Shown: positions 1 through 9,014, counted from the first letter of the stretch. The stretch is 64,000 nt of DNA from Microbacterium proteolyticum (GCF_029639405.1 NZ_CP121273.1:62001-126000); one strand, 5' to 3'. A program made the numbers and translations. Notes: generated by a model not told the origin, from the sequence alone.

Positions 1-333
1 GGAGTCGTGGCCCTCAACCATGGCGACAACGCCCCGGTAAGCGGTGTGGTCGCGACGGCATCTGACACTGCGCCGCACGACCCGGCCGCACCCGTCGCTA
101 CCTCTATCGTCGAGGCGAGCGTGTACGACGTATCGCCCGGAATGGCGCTGTGCGTTCTCGGCGTCGTCTGCGGATTCGTGCTGTACCTCGTTGTTCATCT
201 CCTGGTGCGCCGCGGACCGGCTGGGATCACACTCGTCTGGCGCGCCCTCCCGCCGTCTTTGATCCACCCGGTGTCCGGCAGGCCTGAGGGCCACGCCCTC
301 ACAATCGCGCAACTGGGTATCTCTAGAACCTGA
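1..333 (+). CDS. DUF6153-like small membrane protein, 5' end outside the window
   Basis: The reading frame is open from the first base. A GTG at 7 could serve as a start, but the protein would then lack the N-terminal membrane segment seen in its two paralogues in this window (9015-9455 and 21435-21902), so I read it as a gene cut by the window edge. The visible part has a Thr/Ala/Pro-rich stretch, one hydrophobic segment (about residues 45-67 counted from 7) and a basic tail ending LGISRT. The two paralogues end LSLSRT and LCISRT, so the C-terminal SRT is a shared signature. The family resembles actinobacterial DUF6153 proteins, which I recall as occurring beside copper and DUF305 genes. Its role is unknown. 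It sits just upstream of a DsbA-like gene. Confidence 0.6.
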   Translation, partial: GVVALNHGDNAPVSGVVATASDTAPHDPAAPVATSIVEASVYDVSPGMALCVLGVVCGFVLYLVVHLLVRRGPAGITLVWRALPPSLIHPVSGRPEGHALTIAQLGISRT

Positions 334-365
334 CATCGGCACGTCGCCCCCGCGGCGACACTCAT

Positions 366-388
366 CCCGGGCAACCCGGGCTTTTCTT
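366..388 (+). terminator. Short GC hairpin with T-rich tail
   Basis: CCCGGG at 366-371 pairs with CCCGGG at 375-380 across a 3-nt loop and is followed by CTTTTCTT. It lies between the stop of the first gene and the ribosome-binding site of the DsbA-like gene (GGAG at 404-407), so it can terminate or attenuate upstream transcription. Confidence 0.5.
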
Positions 389-412
389 GTGCCGTCAAGT
401 GTTGGAGTACCC

Positions 413-1081
413 ATGAAAATCAACTGGAAGGCGACGGTCATTACCGCCGCCGTCGCCGTCGCGGTCGTCGCGGGGGCTGTCATCTATGTCCTAGTCGATC
501 AGAACAACACCCGCGTTGCCGCCGAGGAACGGGGAGGAGGGTCGATAGCGGTTGTTAGAGACGACTCCCACGTCCTCGACGACGCCGGCGACGGCGCCAT
601 CACCATCGTGGAGTTCTTGGACTTCGAGTGCGAAGCCTGCGGCGCCTACTACCCCGTCGTCGAAGAGCTTCGTGTGAAGTATGAGGGACAGATCAACTAC
701 GTCGTTCGCTACTTCCCCCTTCCCGGCCACATCAACTCCGAAAACTCAGCGGTCGCTGCGGAGGCCGCGGCAGCCCAGGGACGCTTCGAAGACATGTACA
801 ACCGTCTCTTTGAGACGCAAGCACAGTGGGGGGAGTCTCAGCAAAGCCAAGCGGAGCTGTTCCGCTCGTACGCGACCGAGTTGGGCTTGGATATGACGGC
901 CTACGACGAAGCTGTCGCCGACCCTGCCACTCTCGAGCGCGTTCGATCCGACCTCGACGACGGACGCGCCCTCGGCGTGGACCGAACCCCTACGTTCTTC
1001 GTCGACGGCGAACCTCTTGTCATTGAACGATGGAACGACCTTGAAAGTGCCATCACCACCCGCTTGGACGGCACCCCCTAG
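413..1081 (+). CDS. Membrane-anchored DsbA-family thiol:disulfide oxidoreductase
   Basis: A 222-residue protein with an N-terminal membrane anchor (about residues 8-28) followed by a thioredoxin-fold DsbA domain exposed outside the membrane. The redox-active motif is C73-E-A-C76, followed by the helical insertion typical of DsbA, and a cis-proline candidate sits in RTPTFFVDG near the C terminus. It would oxidise or isomerise disulfides in exported proteins. I chose the ATG at 413 because GGAG lies 6 nt upstream; an in-frame start at 389 has no such site. The stop overlaps the GTG of the next gene at base 1081, so the two are probably cotranscribed. CcdA and ResA-like genes downstream suggest a shared periplasm-side thiol pathway. 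Confidence 0.85.
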   Translation: MKINWKATVITAAVAVAVVAGAVIYVLVDQNNTRVAAEERGGGSIAVVRDDSHVLDDAGDGAITIVEFLDFECEACGAYYPVVEELRVKYEGQINYVVRYFPLPGHINSENSAVAAEAAAAQGRFEDMYNRLFETQAQWGESQQSQAELFRSYATELGLDMTAYDEAVADPATLERVRSDLDDGRALGVDRTPTFFVDGEPLVIERWNDLESAITTRLDGTP

Positions 1082-2082
1082 TGGCGGGCCTGTCACACCG
1101 ACGAGTCATCATCGTGGGCGCAGGGCAGGCTGGATTGGCAACTGCAGCGGCACTGATCGCTCGCGGCATGGAACCGCAGCGTGACTTCGTGGTCATCGAC
1201 AGTTCCGCGCGGGGACAACGCACGTGGAGTGCGCGCTGGCCTTCTATGCGGTTGCTCAGCAATGCTGAGCACTCCAGCTTCCCCCGCAGACCACTGGAGG
1301 GTGACCCGTATCGGTACCCCACCCCGGGAGACATCGAAGGCTATCTACACAGATTCGAAGCGGAGCTCGGGGTAAACCCCGTCTGGGGTGTCCAGGCCCT
1401 CGCCGTGACTCGCCACGGCAACGGCCCAACCCTGCTCTTGAGCACCACGGTTGGCGAAGTGCAGACCCGCAACGTCGTGTGCGCTACCGGCGCCGCAGCA
1501 CGTCCCCGATTTCCGAAATGGGCCGCGGACGCCGAAGTCGAAGGAGTACAGATGCACACCAACGCCTACAGAACACCCGAGCAGATTCCGCGAGGCCGGG
1601 TACTTATTGTCGGCGGTGGTATCGCCGGGACGGAAGTTGCTTCCGACCTCGCGAAGTCGCACGACGTCACTCTGGCGGTCCGCACCCGACGGGCTGAAGC
1701 GCATCCGCGGCAATTCCCCACCCAGCCGCGCGTCTCACCGTGGCGGCGCGTGAAGATCGCCCCAGAACCCCTCTACGACGCACTCCGAGATAAAGGCGTC
1801 TCCATTCGAGCCGAGACGATTGGGGTGGACGGGGCCAAGTTCGCCTTCGCGGATGGCTACCGGCAGGCCTACCAGTCAGTCGTGTTCGCCACCGGGTACG
1901 AAGCGGGCGACGAGTGGTTGCCCACGCAGCCGCAGCTTCAGCGACGCATCCCCACCGCGACGACGCTACCCGGTCTGTTCGTTGCCGGAATCCCCGTGCA
2001 CAGCCAGGCCAGAGCTAACACCCTTCCCGGGGTATGGACGGACGCGGCTCGTATTGCCCGATTCATCTACGCCCGACCTTGA
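1081..2082 (+). CDS. FAD/NAD(P)-dependent oxidoreductase (flavin monooxygenase / thioredoxin-reductase fold)
   Basis: A 333-residue flavoprotein with two Rossmann motifs: GAGQAG near residue 14 (FAD) and GGGIAG near residue 179 (NAD(P)H). A motif like VFATGYE and the C-terminal PGLFVAGIP segment are typical of the CzcO/FMO-like superfamily. The substrate cannot be told from sequence. The GTG start overlaps the DsbA-like stop by one base. In this context it may pass electrons to a thiol or metal substrate, but that is inference. No CXXC redox pair of a true thioredoxin reductase is present, so a monooxygenase-like enzyme is more likely than TrxB. Confidence 0.75.
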   Translation: MAGLSHRRVIIVGAGQAGLATAAALIARGMEPQRDFVVIDSSARGQRTWSARWPSMRLLSNAEHSSFPRRPLEGDPYRYPTPGDIEGYLHRFEAELGVNPVWGVQALAVTRHGNGPTLLLSTTVGEVQTRNVVCATGAAARPRFPKWAADAEVEGVQMHTNAYRTPEQIPRGRVLIVGGGIAGTEVASDLAKSHDVTLAVRTRRAEAHPRQFPTQPRVSPWRRVKIAPEPLYDALRDKGVSIRAETIGVDGAKFAFADGYRQAYQSVVFATGYEAGDEWLPTQPQLQRRIPTATTLPGLFVAGIPVHSQARANTLPGVWTDAARIARFIYARP

Positions 2083-2090
2083 AAAGACCA

Positions 2091-2516
2091 ATGAGATTCT
2101 TCCTCGTATCCAGACCTCGCCATCGCGCAACGCAGGTCACGGTGACGCTGTGCGCCACTGTCGCTCTTAGCGCCGCCCTCATCGTTGCAGGACCCGCCGC
2201 GCCGACCTTTGCTGTCGTGGCCCCGGCGCTGAGCTCGGCCATGGATGTCAGCTTCACCACTGCGCCTCTGAGCGTCGAACGTTCAGGAACCACCGTAACG
2301 AGCTCCGAGACTCCATCACCTGGGCACCAGACCCATCCTCATTCCACGGCCACCCCACGCGCGGACGGTCGAGGAGTGCCCACCGGCGGTGGCGAGGTCG
2401 CTCCCGTGCTGGGAGTCTCCGCGGTGGCGATGATTCTCGGCGGAGCGCTGGTCACGCTTCTGGTCACAGCGCGGCGAACCCGCCACCTCCGGAAGGGCCA
2501 AGAAGGTGACCGCTGA
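2091..2516 (+). CDS. Hypothetical secreted protein with N- and C-terminal membrane segments
   Basis: This 141-residue protein has a basic start and a hydrophobic signal-like segment ending near AAPTFA. A Ser/Thr/Pro/His-rich middle follows (TPSPGHQTHPHSTATP), then a C-terminal transmembrane helix with a basic tail (TARRTRHLRK). This gives an extracytoplasmic His-containing stalk fixed to the membrane. There is no clear LPXTG motif. The family is not recognised. The context (copper and thiol genes, overlap of 11 bases with lspA) suggests an envelope role, possibly loose metal binding through the His residues. I took the ATG at 2091, 9 bases after the previous stop; an upstream in-frame start at 2034 would overlap the flavoprotein gene. 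Confidence 0.55.
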   Translation: MRFFLVSRPRHRATQVTVTLCATVALSAALIVAGPAAPTFAVVAPALSSAMDVSFTTAPLSVERSGTTVTSSETPSPGHQTHPHSTATPRADGRGVPTGGGEVAPVLGVSAVAMILGGALVTLLVTARRTRHLRKGQEGDR

Positions 2517-3048
2517 GAAGACGCGGCCGTTCGCCGTCGCCTGCATGGTGGCAGCGGCCGCGGTGTTGATAGACCAGTTCAGTAAAGCCATCGCCCTGAC
2601 TGCGCTTGCCGACGGGAGACGGGTGCCCATTATTGGGGACGCATTCGGTCTGCAACTCGCCTTCAACCCCGGCGCGGTGCTGGGAACGGGCTCGGGCATG
2701 ACCTGGGTTCTCACCTTGATAGGCGTGGCAGCCGTTGCCGGGCTTTTCGTCCTGGCGGCCCGCGCGCGAACGGTGGGATGGGCGGGTGGTGTGGGGCTAT
2801 TCCTCGGTGGAGCTGTCGGCAACCTCATCGACCGTTTCATGTCGCCGCCAGGATTCGCAATCGGCCACGTCACCGACTTCCTTGCATACGGGCGTCTGTT
2901 CATCGGCAACTTGGCAGACGTCTTCCTCGCCGCTGGAGCGATAGCGGTTGCAGTGATGCTGATGCTCCGCCAACGCGCCCACAGTGGCACCAAGGTCGCG
3001 CCTGCCACACCACCCACGTTCGGGGTTCCCCCGGAGGACAAGCAATGA
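2506..3048 (+). CDS. lspA: Signal peptidase II (prolipoprotein signal peptidase)
   Basis: A 180-residue four-helix membrane aspartyl protease that removes signal peptides from diacylglyceryl-modified prolipoproteins. Family motifs are present in order: D23-Q-F-S-K, FNPGA near residue 53, and the two catalytic aspartates D109 in GNLIDR and D138 in NLADVF. The GTG start overlaps the end of the preceding gene, and its TGA overlaps the next ATG. A second lspA lies at 23611-24138. This copy travels with a ResA-like lipoprotein (3374) and lnt (7328), so the island carries two lipoprotein-maturation steps of its own. The 30-residue C-terminal tail beyond the last helix is not conserved in the family. 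Confidence 0.93.
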   Translation: MTAEKTRPFAVACMVAAAAVLIDQFSKAIALTALADGRRVPIIGDAFGLQLAFNPGAVLGTGSGMTWVLTLIGVAAVAGLFVLAARARTVGWAGGVGLFLGGAVGNLIDRFMSPPGFAIGHVTDFLAYGRLFIGNLADVFLAAGAIAVAVMLMLRQRAHSGTKVAPATPPTFGVPPEDKQ

Positions 3049-3377
3049 AAAAGACCAAGACGCCATCTCGGTATCAACGAAACGCCCTCGCCCCCGGTCT
3101 GATCGCCGCAGCCGCCCTGTTCGTGGCGCCAGCGCTGCTGGACAGCGGCTGGTTCACGCTTGTGCGCTTCATCGTGGCAATCTTGGCGCTCATCGTCGCC
3201 TCGTTCGCCTACCAGGAGCGGCAGCTGTGGTGGGTGCCGGTGTTTGCTGTGATCGCGGTGGCATGGAACCCGGTGCTCCCCATCCCCGCTGAAGGTGTTG
3301 TCTGGACCGCGGCGCAACCCGCAGCCGCAGTCGTCTTCCTTGTCGCGGGAGCCATCATCAAGAGGGAGCGGGCATGA
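3045..3377 (+). CDS. Small four-helix membrane protein (DUF6804-like)
   Basis: A 110-residue integral membrane protein with about four hydrophobic helices and a basic N terminus. WNPVLPIP in the second half matches my recollection of the DUF6804 small membrane family. Its function is unknown. The start is the ATG at 3045, which overlaps the lspA stop by 4 bases (ATGA), and its own end overlaps the ResA-like start at 3374. It is therefore embedded in a translationally coupled run lspA-this gene-resA-ccdA. Confidence 0.65.
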   Translation: MKKTKTPSRYQRNALAPGLIAAAALFVAPALLDSGWFTLVRFIVAILALIVASFAYQERQLWWVPVFAVIAVAWNPVLPIPAEGVVWTAAQPAAAVVFLVAGAIIKRERA

Positions 3378-3961
3378 ATCGCAAACTCCTCGCCCTCGGC
3401 ACGGCGCTCATCATCGTCGGCGTGATGAGCGGTTGCACCGCCACGACCCAAACAACGGACGCCGGCGCGGGCGCATCGTTCTCCGATGGGAATTTCCAAG
3501 TGGCCGAGATTGCCCCGTCGGACAGAGGCGAACCCGTTCAGTTCGAAGGCGTCATCGAAACCGGTGAAACCGTCACCAGCGACGACTACCGAGGTGAGGT
3601 GCTCGTGGTGAACTTCTGGTACGCCGCCTGCGGACCGTGCATCGTCGAGGCTCCCATGCTCGAGGAGGTCTTTCTGCGCTTCCAGAACGAGGAAGTCGAC
3701 TTCCTCGGAGTGAACACCTACGACCAAGCTGAGACAGCACTCTCTTTCGCGCGCGAGAACAACGTCACCTATCCCAGCGTCATCGACGTCAATGACGGTC
3801 AGGTGAAACTCGCCTTCGCGCAACTCACCCCGATCCAGGCCACACCCACAACGCTCGTAATGGACCGCCAGGGTCGCCTCGCCGCCCGCATCATCGGCCA
3901 ACTTCCCAGCGCGTCCATCCTGTCCACCATCGTCGCGGACACGCTGGCGGAGAGACCATGA
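3374..3961 (+). CDS. TlpA/ResA-like thioredoxin-fold lipoprotein
   Basis: This 195-residue protein has a lipoprotein signal peptide with a lipobox ending at C21 (VMSGC). The active site C86-G-P-C89 follows FWYAA, and a cis-Pro candidate lies in ATPTTLV. In System II cytochrome c biogenesis, ResA reduces the apocytochrome CXXC so that heme can be attached, using electrons from CcdA. The adjacent, overlapping ccdA and downstream resB and ccsB support that role. It could equally serve copper-protein or general thiol reduction. The lipid anchor would need LspA, which is encoded two genes upstream. Confidence 0.88.
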   Translation: MNRKLLALGTALIIVGVMSGCTATTQTTDAGAGASFSDGNFQVAEIAPSDRGEPVQFEGVIETGETVTSDDYRGEVLVVNFWYAACGPCIVEAPMLEEVFLRFQNEEVDFLGVNTYDQAETALSFARENNVTYPSVIDVNDGQVKLAFAQLTPIQATPTTLVMDRQGRLAARIIGQLPSASILSTIVADTLAERP

Positions 3962-4725
3962 GCGCCGGGGCGCTCGTCGTCGACGGCGCACTCTGGCTTG
4001 CCATCCCCCTCGCCCTGGTCGCCGGTCTCATCTCCTTCCTATCGCCCTGTGTCCTACCGCTGGTGCCCGGCTACCTCGGGTACCTCGGCGGTGTGGCCGC
4101 CCCTCCCACCTCCACAACCGGAGGAGACGGTGCGACGACGGTCACCACACGCCCGCGGCTCGTAGCAGGCGTCCTGCTCTTCATCGCCGGATTTACTGTG
4201 GTCTTCGTCGCCGTGACCGTCTTGGGGGGATTCTTCGGGGTGGCGCTCTCGCGCTACGCCGATCTCCTTACCCGCGTCTTCGGCATTGTGAACATCGTCC
4301 TGGGGCTGGTCTTCACAGGCGCAATCCGGCTTGGACAGCGTGGCATGCGTCCGACCCTCCGTCGTCGAGCCGGGCTCGTCGGCGCTCCGCTTCTCGGGTT
4401 CTCACTTGGTGTCGGCTGGACACCGTGCATTGGCCCCACACTCGCAGCAATCCTGTCCGTGTCGTGGAACCTTGGTGACCCCGCCCGAGCCGGGCTCCTC
4501 GGTCTGTCTTACTCACTCGGCCTCGGAGTGCCCTTCCTCGTACTGGCGCTCGGATGGGGGTGGGCTGCGCGGTCCGTCACAGTCCTCCGCACTCACATCC
4601 GCACACTCAACCTCATCGGAGGCGCCGTGCTCATCCTGCTCGGGCTGCTCATGGTGACGGGCGTGTGGACCTCGCTCATGTCACTTCTGCAACAGGTGGT
4701 AATCAATGTCCCCCTCCCGCTCTGA
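3958..4725 (+). CDS. ccdA: Cytochrome c biogenesis protein CcdA (DsbD transmembrane family)
   Basis: A 255-residue protein with six predicted membrane helices. It carries the two conserved cysteines of the CcdA/DsbD family, in LSPCVLPLVPGYLGYLGG (helix 1) and GWTPCIGPTLAAIL (helix 4). It moves reducing equivalents from cytoplasmic thioredoxin to extracytoplasmic thiol proteins such as the ResA-like product just upstream. Its ATG overlaps the resA stop by 4 bases, and its end overlaps resB by 20 bases, so it sits in the core of a System II cluster. Confidence 0.93.
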   Translation: MSAGALVVDGALWLAIPLALVAGLISFLSPCVLPLVPGYLGYLGGVAAPPTSTTGGDGATTVTTRPRLVAGVLLFIAGFTVVFVAVTVLGGFFGVALSRYADLLTRVFGIVNIVLGLVFTGAIRLGQRGMRPTLRRRAGLVGAPLLGFSLGVGWTPCIGPTLAAILSVSWNLGDPARAGLLGLSYSLGLGVPFLVLALGWGWAARSVTVLRTHIRTLNLIGGAVLILLGLLMVTGVWTSLMSLLQQVVINVPLPL

Positions 4726-6394
4726 TACCCGCCACGTCGATTCAGACCCGCGGCGGCCGGCGGACCATCCTGACGGGGCCCCGAACGATCAAGACGGCCC
4801 ACAGGTAAAGCTGGATGGCAAAGGGTGGCTCCGCTGGACATGGCGCCAGCTCACCAGCATGCGCACCGCGCTCATCCTCCTGCTCTCCCTCGCCCTGGCC
4901 GCAGTACCCGGCTCACTGTTTCCTCAACGAGGCGCCGACCCCAACGGCGTCATCCAATGGGAGCGCAACAACCCCGAGTGGTTCCCGTTCCTCGACGCCG
5001 TCGGATTGTTCGACGTTTACTACTCGCCCTGGTTCTCGTCCATTTATCTGCTGCTGTTCGTATCCCTCATCGGGTGCGTCATCCCGCGGGCGAAACACCA
5101 CTACCGCGCTCTCAAAGGACAACCGCCGCGCACACCCATCCGGTTCGCTCGACTCCCCGAACACCTCGAGCGAGCCATCCCCGGCGAGCATCTCACCCCC
5201 GCGGCAGCTTTGGATCTTGCCGAAACAGAACTCGCCCGGCGTCGCTATCGCGTCCGCCGCTACGACGGGAAGGGGTGGACCTCCGTTTCGGCCGAACGCG
5301 GGTACCTCCGCGAGACCGGCAACCTGCTCTTTCACATCGCCCTGGTCGGCGTGCTCGTCTCCGTCGTCGTCGGCAAGGCGTTCGCCTACACCGGCCAGCG
5401 CGTCGTGGTGGAGGGGACAACCTTCGTCAACACCCTCAGCGACTTCTCCTCCTTCGACCCCGGCCGTTTCGCGGACGGATCCAACCTGACGCCGTACTCC
5501 CTCACGCTGGACCGTTTCGACGTCACCTACCAGCCAGCAGGCTCCCCTGGCGGTGGGCAAGCGGGCGACTTCGCCGCCAACGTCACGATCAGATCCCCCG
5601 GAGCAGACGACCGAACCGAGCGGGTGGTCGTCAACTACCCCATCACTGTAGGGACCGACCGCATCCATCTCCTCGGAAACGGTTACGCGCCTACCCTCAC
5701 CATCCGTGACGCGGAAGGTCAGATCGTTTATAGCGACTCACTACCCTTCCTCCCGCAAGACTCCAACATGACCTCACTAGGCGTCGTGAAAGTTCCGGAT
5801 GGCTTGCCGCAGCAGCTCGGGCTGATCGGCTTTTTCTACCCCACACAGGACACCTTGCCCTCAGGTGCCGCCACCTCGATCTACCCCGACGTAATCAACC
5901 CCGTCATCACCCTCAACGCATTCGCAGGCGACCTGGGCATCGACGATGGAACCCCCCGTTCCGTCTACGCCCTGGAAGTTGACCAACTCACCCAGCTCAC
6001 CGGCGGCAACACCGGACAGGAATCCATTGAACTCAGGCCCGGTACCACCGGTGCGCTGCCCAACGGGTGGGGCACCATCACCTGGGAGGAAGCCGACGGT
6101 GCTCCGGTGAAACGGTTCGCGTCCCTGCAGATCCAACGCGACCCCAGCAGCGGCTGGGTCCTCGCGTTCTCTGTGCTGGCCTGCGTCGGGCTGTTCACCG
6201 GACTTCTCATACCTCGCCGCCGAATCTGGGTGAAAGTCCACCACTCGGCGACCACAACCGACTCGACGATCCACGTGGAGTACGCCGCCCTCGCCCGAGG
6301 AGACGACCCGGGGCTTGCCCGCGCGGTCCAGCACCTAGCGGAGGCTCACACAGAAGTGTGTGAGCGGGCGAATACGGCCGCGCAGCCACGATAG
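4706..6394 (+). CDS. resB: Cytochrome c biogenesis protein ResB
   Basis: A 562-residue ResB-family membrane protein and heme-handling partner of CcsA/CcsB in System II. The N-terminal 40 residues are a polar cytoplasmic extension, followed by membrane helices (about 50-70, 105-125 and 205-225). A large extracytoplasmic domain rich in beta-type sequence comes next, then a last helix near residues 480-500 followed by RRRIWVKV, as usual in the family. The start overlaps ccdA by 20 bases. The CcsB partner is not adjacent but lies about 5 kb downstream at 11631, separated by lipoprotein and copper genes. Confidence 0.93.
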   Translation: MSPSRSDTRHVDSDPRRPADHPDGAPNDQDGPQVKLDGKGWLRWTWRQLTSMRTALILLLSLALAAVPGSLFPQRGADPNGVIQWERNNPEWFPFLDAVGLFDVYYSPWFSSIYLLLFVSLIGCVIPRAKHHYRALKGQPPRTPIRFARLPEHLERAIPGEHLTPAAALDLAETELARRRYRVRRYDGKGWTSVSAERGYLRETGNLLFHIALVGVLVSVVVGKAFAYTGQRVVVEGTTFVNTLSDFSSFDPGRFADGSNLTPYSLTLDRFDVTYQPAGSPGGGQAGDFAANVTIRSPGADDRTERVVVNYPITVGTDRIHLLGNGYAPTLTIRDAEGQIVYSDSLPFLPQDSNMTSLGVVKVPDGLPQQLGLIGFFYPTQDTLPSGAATSIYPDVINPVITLNAFAGDLGIDDGTPRSVYALEVDQLTQLTGGNTGQESIELRPGTTGALPNGWGTITWEEADGAPVKRFASLQIQRDPSSGWVLAFSVLACVGLFTGLLIPRRRIWVKVHHSATTTDSTIHVEYAALARGDDPGLARAVQHLAEAHTEVCERANTAAQPR

Positions 6395-6404
6395 GTCCAC
6401 AGCT

Positions 6405-7331
6405 ATGAACGCCCCCCTCGACCTTGGCGACTACCTGCTGCCCGCAGCGCACCCCTTTACCCTTTTGCCGGGCGCCGCAACGGTGATGGCCACCATCTAC
6501 CTCCTCGGGGCGCTGCGTCTGTGGCGGCAGCATCGACGGTGGTCGGTGTTGCGCACGGTGAGCTTCGTCTCCGGCTGCGCAGCCCTCGCCGCCGTCACCG
6601 GCCTCGCTGTAGAGGACTACGGCAAAGCCCTGCTTTCGGTGTTCATGTTTCAGCAGCTGACATTGATGATGGCCATCCCACCGCTGCTCGTGCTCGGTTC
6701 CCCGGGAACCCTTCTGCTGCGTGCCACCCCGCACCGCGGCGTCGGAAAAAGTGTCCTCAAAGTGGCGCACGGCGCGTTGCGGTGGCGAGGGTCAAGATGG
6801 GCCCTAAGCCCCTGGGTCGCATTACCCGCCTACCTCGCGGCCTTCTACGGCCTGTACATCGCAGATCTGCTCGATCCCGTCCTAGCCCTCCCCGGCGGTC
6901 ACACCGCCTTAGAATCGGCGTTCCTGATCAGCGGGATCCTGTTCACCATCCCGGTGCTCTCCACAGATCCACTACCGGTCCGCATGAGCCACGGAGGACG
7001 GGCACTCGACCTTTTCGCTGAGGCAGCGTTGCACGCCTTCTTCGGGGTGTTCCTCATGATGGCGACCAGTCTGGTAGTAGGAACATTCGCTGAATCGACC
7101 ATTGCCCTAGGGATCGACCCCATCGAGGACCAACGCGTAGCCGGCGGTCTTGCATGGTCCTATGGCGAGGCGCCCACACTCATCATGATCCTGATCGTGA
7201 TGCACCGGTGGTTCCGGCACGACTCCGTTCGTGACGCCGCCGCAAGCAGATGGGCGGACGCGCACGGGGATCCAGAGCTCGACGAGTACAACGAGTACCT
7301 GCGCCGTCTAGAGAAAGGCGGGTCCGCATGA
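6405..7331 (+). CDS. CtaG-like cytochrome c oxidase assembly / copper membrane protein
   Basis: A 308-residue multi-pass membrane protein of the Caa3_CtaG family, with about seven hydrophobic helices. Family features include QQLTLMMAIPPLLVLGSP, a HxxLE-like element in GHTALESAFL, and LPVRMSHGGRALDLF near helix 5. These proteins act in copper delivery to heme-copper oxidases or in copper tolerance. The ATG at 6405 lies 10 bases after resB, with only a weak AGGT upstream. The end overlaps lnt by 4 bases. A second CtaG-like domain is fused to CopD at 12614-14557, so the island has two. Confidence 0.85.
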   Translation: MNAPLDLGDYLLPAAHPFTLLPGAATVMATIYLLGALRLWRQHRRWSVLRTVSFVSGCAALAAVTGLAVEDYGKALLSVFMFQQLTLMMAIPPLLVLGSPGTLLLRATPHRGVGKSVLKVAHGALRWRGSRWALSPWVALPAYLAAFYGLYIADLLDPVLALPGGHTALESAFLISGILFTIPVLSTDPLPVRMSHGGRALDLFAEAALHAFFGVFLMMATSLVVGTFAESTIALGIDPIEDQRVAGGLAWSYGEAPTLIMILIVMHRWFRHDSVRDAAASRWADAHGDPELDEYNEYLRRLEKGGSA

Positions 7332-8893
7332 CAGCACTTCGAGGGGCAACCGGCGCGCTGCGCATGCCCTCTATGTGGACCAGCGGCACGGATTCCTTGC
7401 CCGTGACGGCGGCGTTGCCCTTGGCGGCAGCGGCGGGGTTGCTGATGGATGCGGCCACACCGGACCTCGGATGGTGGCCGCTTGCTTTCGTGAGCGTGAC
7501 GATCCTGCTCGCGGCTCTCCTCGGAAGAGGCACGCTCGCTTCCTTCGTCGTGGGTTGCGTCTTCGGGGCCGTGTTCAACCTTGCCCACCTCGTATGGGTG
7601 GCGCAATTCCTCGGACCAGTGCCCTGGTTGGCCCTCAGCGCCCTGCAGACAGTCCTGATCGGTGTCAGCAGCATAACCATCACCCTCACCTACCGTTGGG
7701 TGAAGGTACGTAGGCTCGGCGGGGCCTTAGACCTGCTGGGTATCCCCGCGCTGGTAGCAGCCCTGTGGGCCGCGCGGGAAGTACTTGTCGGAATGTGGCC
7801 GTACTCGGGCTTCCCCTGGGCACGGGTAGGAATGACGCAAGTGTCGGGACCATTTCCTGAAGTGGCGTCCTGGGTGGGAACGACGGGTGTGACCTTCCTC
7901 GTCGTGGGCGTGTGCGCCGCCCTCGTGCAGGCCCTCAGACCGGGGCGTCGCACTCTGCGTGCCGGCGTGCCGGCGCTCGTGGGAGTCCTGCTCATGGCGG
8001 TCACACCCCAGTACGCCACCCGGAGTATCGGAACGTTCACCGTCGGGTGGGTCCAAGGCAACGGGCCGGCAGGCTATTTCGACGACCGCAACGAAGGCGA
8101 CATGCTCCGAGCCCAAGCATCAACATCGAAAACGATTCGGGGCCAGCAGATGGACGTGCTCGCCTGGCCAGAGGGCTCCGTGGACATCGACCCGGCGTCT
8201 TCAGAACCCACACGTCGAGTGCTGAGTGAAATCTCCGCCGCGTACGGTGCCCCGCTCCTAATGAACGCCGCAACCACGAGAGGCGAGCAAACGTTCAACT
8301 CAACCATGCTGTGGACGACGGACGGTAGCGAGCAGAGCTACGACAAACTCAACCCCGTCCCGTTCGGCGAATACGTGCCCGACCGGTGGCTGTTTGAACG
8401 TCTCGCACCTGACCTTGTCAGTCTGATCCAGAGGGAGTACACCCCAGGCAGATCGGCGCCAGTGATGGATATAGGAGGCACCCGCGTCGGGCTGGCGATC
8501 TGTTTCGACGTCATCTACGACGACGTGATCTTCGATGCAGCACGGCAAGGCGCGCAGGTCTACATCTTCCAGACAAACAACGCCGACTTCCGCGGAACAG
8601 ACGAGAACGTGCAGCAGCTCGCCATCGCGCGAATGCGAGCCATCGAAACCGGGCGCGCAGTGGTCAACGTCTCCACCGTGGGAACAAGCCAAGTGATCAA
8701 CCCCGATGGGTCGACCGAAGAGACCATCGGGGTGGACACGGCCGCTGGCCGAGTGAGCGAGGTGCCGCTACGGGCGGGGATCACGCCGGCGAGCTGGCTC
8801 AGCCCCACCATCGAAATTGCAATGGTCGTTGCATCGGCCGGTGTGCTGTTGTGCGTTCGTCTGCGCATCCACGTTCGTGCGCGGAAACGGTGA
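7328..8893 (+). CDS. lnt: Apolipoprotein N-acyltransferase
   Basis: A 521-residue protein with an N-terminal block of about seven membrane helices and a C-terminal nitrilase domain. The catalytic triad is visible: E282 in AWPEGSVD, K340 in YDKLNPVPFGEY and C392 in AICFDVIY. Lnt adds the third acyl chain to lipoproteins. In Gram-positives it is mainly an actinobacterial enzyme. The ATG at 7328 overlaps the previous stop (ATGA). A final hydrophobic segment and basic tail end the protein. Together with lspA (2506) it makes the island partly self-sufficient for lipoprotein maturation; no lgt was seen. Confidence 0.93.
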   Translation: MTALRGATGALRMPSMWTSGTDSLPVTAALPLAAAAGLLMDAATPDLGWWPLAFVSVTILLAALLGRGTLASFVVGCVFGAVFNLAHLVWVAQFLGPVPWLALSALQTVLIGVSSITITLTYRWVKVRRLGGALDLLGIPALVAALWAAREVLVGMWPYSGFPWARVGMTQVSGPFPEVASWVGTTGVTFLVVGVCAALVQALRPGRRTLRAGVPALVGVLLMAVTPQYATRSIGTFTVGWVQGNGPAGYFDDRNEGDMLRAQASTSKTIRGQQMDVLAWPEGSVDIDPASSEPTRRVLSEISAAYGAPLLMNAATTRGEQTFNSTMLWTTDGSEQSYDKLNPVPFGEYVPDRWLFERLAPDLVSLIQREYTPGRSAPVMDIGGTRVGLAICFDVIYDDVIFDAARQGAQVYIFQTNNADFRGTDENVQQLAIARMRAIETGRAVVNVSTVGTSQVINPDGSTEETIGVDTAAGRVSEVPLRAGITPASWLSPTIEIAMVVASAGVLLCVRLRIHVRARKR

Positions 8894-9014
8894 TGAGCTG
8901 GACAAACGGCAGACCGCATCGCGCACCCCGCGCGAGCAGCGCACGCTTGGCCTCCGATGCCAGGCTGCCCCGGCTTGGCTGTGACGGCCAGTTCGGATTG
9001 GTACCATCGCTGCG

